DNA of 7,436 nucleotides from Bacteroidota bacterium (GTDB lineage: Bacteria > Bacteroidota > Bacteroidia > Chitinophagales > UBA8649), in assembly GCA_003447535.1 (NCBI GenBank), contig DLYY01000002.1, positions 1 to 7,436 on the forward strand, read 5' to 3'. Position numbers and translations under genes: made by a program. Each line of letters begins with the position of its first letter. Position 1 is the first letter of the stretch. Shown here in pieces: positions 6,111 to 7,436 of this stretch. Below the pieces are notes generated by a model. That model worked only from the letters and a program-made list of their open reading frames with translations, did not search any database and had not been told where the DNA came from.

Positions 6111-7373
6111 ATGGAAAACAACATTTGTGTTGGTATTGATATTGGAACCACGAAGGTTACCGCTCTTGTCGCAAAAAAGCTTGAAGAGGGTAAACTAGAA
6201 ATTATTGCCGTGGGTAAAGCTCCGTCCTACGGTGTAGTTCGTGGTCAAGTCCAAAATGTGCGACAGACACAAGAAGCCATTCAGAAGGCCGTAGGTATAG
6301 CAGAAGCCTCTTCAGGTCATACAATTGATGAGGTTTATGTAGGAATCGCTGGGTCGCACATTCGAAGCAGTCAGCAAATGCATGTCATCAATATGCAAGA
6401 ACCCAATACGGATATCACAGAAGATGAAGTACAGCGGTTGACCCGTGAGATGTACAATACCGCTGTTGGCCCTGATGAGCGTATTATTCACGTTCTACCC
6501 CAAGAATATACCATAGATAGCCAAACTAATATTTTGGAGCCCGTGGGTTGTATGGGTAGTCGTTTAAGCGCAAATTTCCATGTAATTACGGGAAAAATTC
6601 AAGCAGCAAAAATGATCGAAGAATCGATCAAGCGAGCGGGACTCACCTTAAAGAATCTAGTCTTAGAACCCATTGCTTCATCGGCAGCAGTTCTTTCTGA
6701 AAAGGAGAAAGAGGCGGGAGTGGTACTTGTGGATATAGGTGGTGGCACAACAGATATTGCCATCTTTCATAAAAATGTTATTCGACACTCAGCAGTTATT
6801 CCTTTTGGGGGCCAGGTCATCACAAATGACATTCAACACGGATGCCATATTCTTGAAGATCAAGCTGAAAAACTTAAAACAAAGTTTGGCGCAGCGATTT
6901 CCGTAGACTCAGCAAAAAATCAAGTGGTTTCAATTCCAAGAGTTAATGGAGGGCAGTCAAGACAAATCTCGGTGAGAACTCTATCGGAAATCATCCGATG
7001 TCGCATGGGCGAAATCTTTGAGTTGGTGGACATGGAAATTCGTGCCTCGGGATATCATGGCAAGCTCCTTGCAGGTATTGTGCTAACAGGAGGTGGGTCA
7101 AAACTGAGACATATCTCTCAACTCGCCGAATACATTACTGGAATCGATGCACGCGTTGGAGAGCCCATTGAACGTTTGGCAAACAATTTCGATGCTGAGC
7201 TTCGTCACCCGCTATACGCTACAGGAATTGGTTTATGTGAAATGGGTTTCCGGTTTGAGCAAACATTAGGAAAAAGTACTAAGCCTGTTTTGAGTAAGTT
7301 ACTTAGTGGGTTTAGTGGAATTAATTTGAAAGAGATATTGCTTGGTGGGCCTGAGCACGAGGATTTTAACTAA
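6111..7373 (+). CDS. ftsA: FtsA, actin-like divisome protein that anchors FtsZ
   Basis: Cytoplasmic actin-family ATPase that tethers FtsZ filaments to the membrane and signals to the septal synthase. It has 420 residues, normal length. The phosphate-1 loop is GIDIGTTKV (8-16). The FtsA-specific 1C subdomain spans roughly 80-165 and includes VYVGIAGSHIRSS (75-87) and DERIIHVLPQEYTID (122-136). Phosphate-2 is VDIGGGTTDIAIF (207-219), followed by PFGGQVITNDI (231-241), and the adenosine motif is GIVLTGGGSKL (322-332). The C-terminus after about residue 385 should be a linker and a membrane-binding amphipathic helix; here the candidate is around 390-411 (LSKLLSGFSGINLKEILLG), with only two lysines inside it, followed by an acidic end. 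That is a weak match to the classic basic membrane helix of E. coli FtsA. Start at 6111 gives the standard short N-terminus before the phosphate loop. Confidence 0.97.
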   Translation: MENNICVGIDIGTTKVTALVAKKLEEGKLEIIAVGKAPSYGVVRGQVQNVRQTQEAIQKAVGIAEASSGHTIDEVYVGIAGSHIRSSQQMHVINMQEPNTDITEDEVQRLTREMYNTAVGPDERIIHVLPQEYTIDSQTNILEPVGCMGSRLSANFHVITGKIQAAKMIEESIKRAGLTLKNLVLEPIASSAAVLSEKEKEAGVVLVDIGGGTTDIAIFHKNVIRHSAVIPFGGQVITNDIQHGCHILEDQAEKLKTKFGAAISVDSAKNQVVSIPRVNGGQSRQISVRTLSEIIRCRMGEIFELVDMEIRASGYHGKLLAGIVLTGGGSKLRHISQLAEYITGIDARVGEPIERLANNFDAELRHPLYATGIGLCEMGFRFEQTLGKSTKPVLSKLLSGFSGINLKEILLGGPEHEDFN

Positions 7374-7386
7374 ACCTAATTTATCT

Positions 7387-7436
7387 ATGTCATCAATTAT
7401 CAAGGTTATAGGAGTTGGAGGAGGTGGAAGTAATGC
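7387..7436 (+). CDS. ftsZ: FtsZ, tubulin-like division GTPase (5' end only)
   Basis: Only the first 16 codons and two further bases are present. They read MSSIIKVIGVGGGGSN, the first beta strand and the start of the GTP-binding GGGGSN loop of FtsZ, which forms the cytokinetic Z-ring. The position after ftsA is canonical. The ATG at 7387 lies 13 bases after the ftsA stop (acctaatttatct between them), with no Shine-Dalgarno-like sequence. It leaves only five residues before the conserved VIGVGGGG strand. Many Bacteroidota FtsZ proteins carry a longer N-terminal tail; the frame stays open upstream to 7330, with a GTG at 7345 and a TTG at 7342 inside ftsA, so a longer form is possible but less likely. 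The gene continues past the window. Confidence 0.93.
   Translation, partial: MSSIIKVIGVGGGGSN

Noticed and set aside
7289..7328. Possible Bacteroidota-type promoter before ftsZ (TTTG at 7289, TTAATTTG at 7321)
   Set aside because: The second box misses the TAnnTTTG consensus at one base and the spacing of about 28 bases is outside the usual range, so I do not call it.

Overview
The window is a section of a dcw (division and cell wall) cluster, with every gene on the + strand. In order it holds the 3' end of mraY, complete murD, complete ftsW, one 826-codon frame that joins a full-length MurG to a full-length MurC, complete ftsQ, complete ftsA, and the first 50 bases of ftsZ. Genes fill almost the whole window. 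The largest gap is 17 bases, so there is no room for an intergenic promoter, terminator or RNA gene. I see no mobile element, CRISPR array, tRNA or rRNA.

The organism is most likely a member of the Bacteroidota. The order mraY-murD-ftsW-murG-murC-ftsQ-ftsA-ftsZ, without murB or ddl between murC and ftsQ, is the usual one there. MurG has the EQN loop preceded by Gln instead of His. FtsQ is short and diverged. Start codons follow A-rich or AT-rich stretches rather than clear Shine-Dalgarno sequences. Base composition is moderate, around 40-45% G+C by eye. I cannot place it below phylum level.

The genes cover two linked jobs. MurC and MurD make the UDP-MurNAc-peptide precursor in the cytoplasm. 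MraY moves it to the undecaprenyl carrier (lipid I), and MurG adds GlcNAc (lipid II). FtsW, a SEDS polymerase, uses lipid II at the septum. FtsQ, FtsA and FtsZ assemble and position the divisome. Junctions are tight: ATGA overlaps at mraY/murD and murD/ftsW, a 3-base gap at ftsW/murG, a 14-base overlap at murC/ftsQ, and gaps of 17 and 13 bases around ftsA. This suggests one transcript with translational coupling.

The one clearly unusual feature is the murG-murC gene fusion. It links the last cytoplasmic step (MurG) to the first Mur ligase step (MurC), which are not consecutive reactions. The junction carries a perfect short palindrome and what may be traces of the former stop and start codons. 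Everything else is ordinary housekeeping. I see no sign of a wholly new system.
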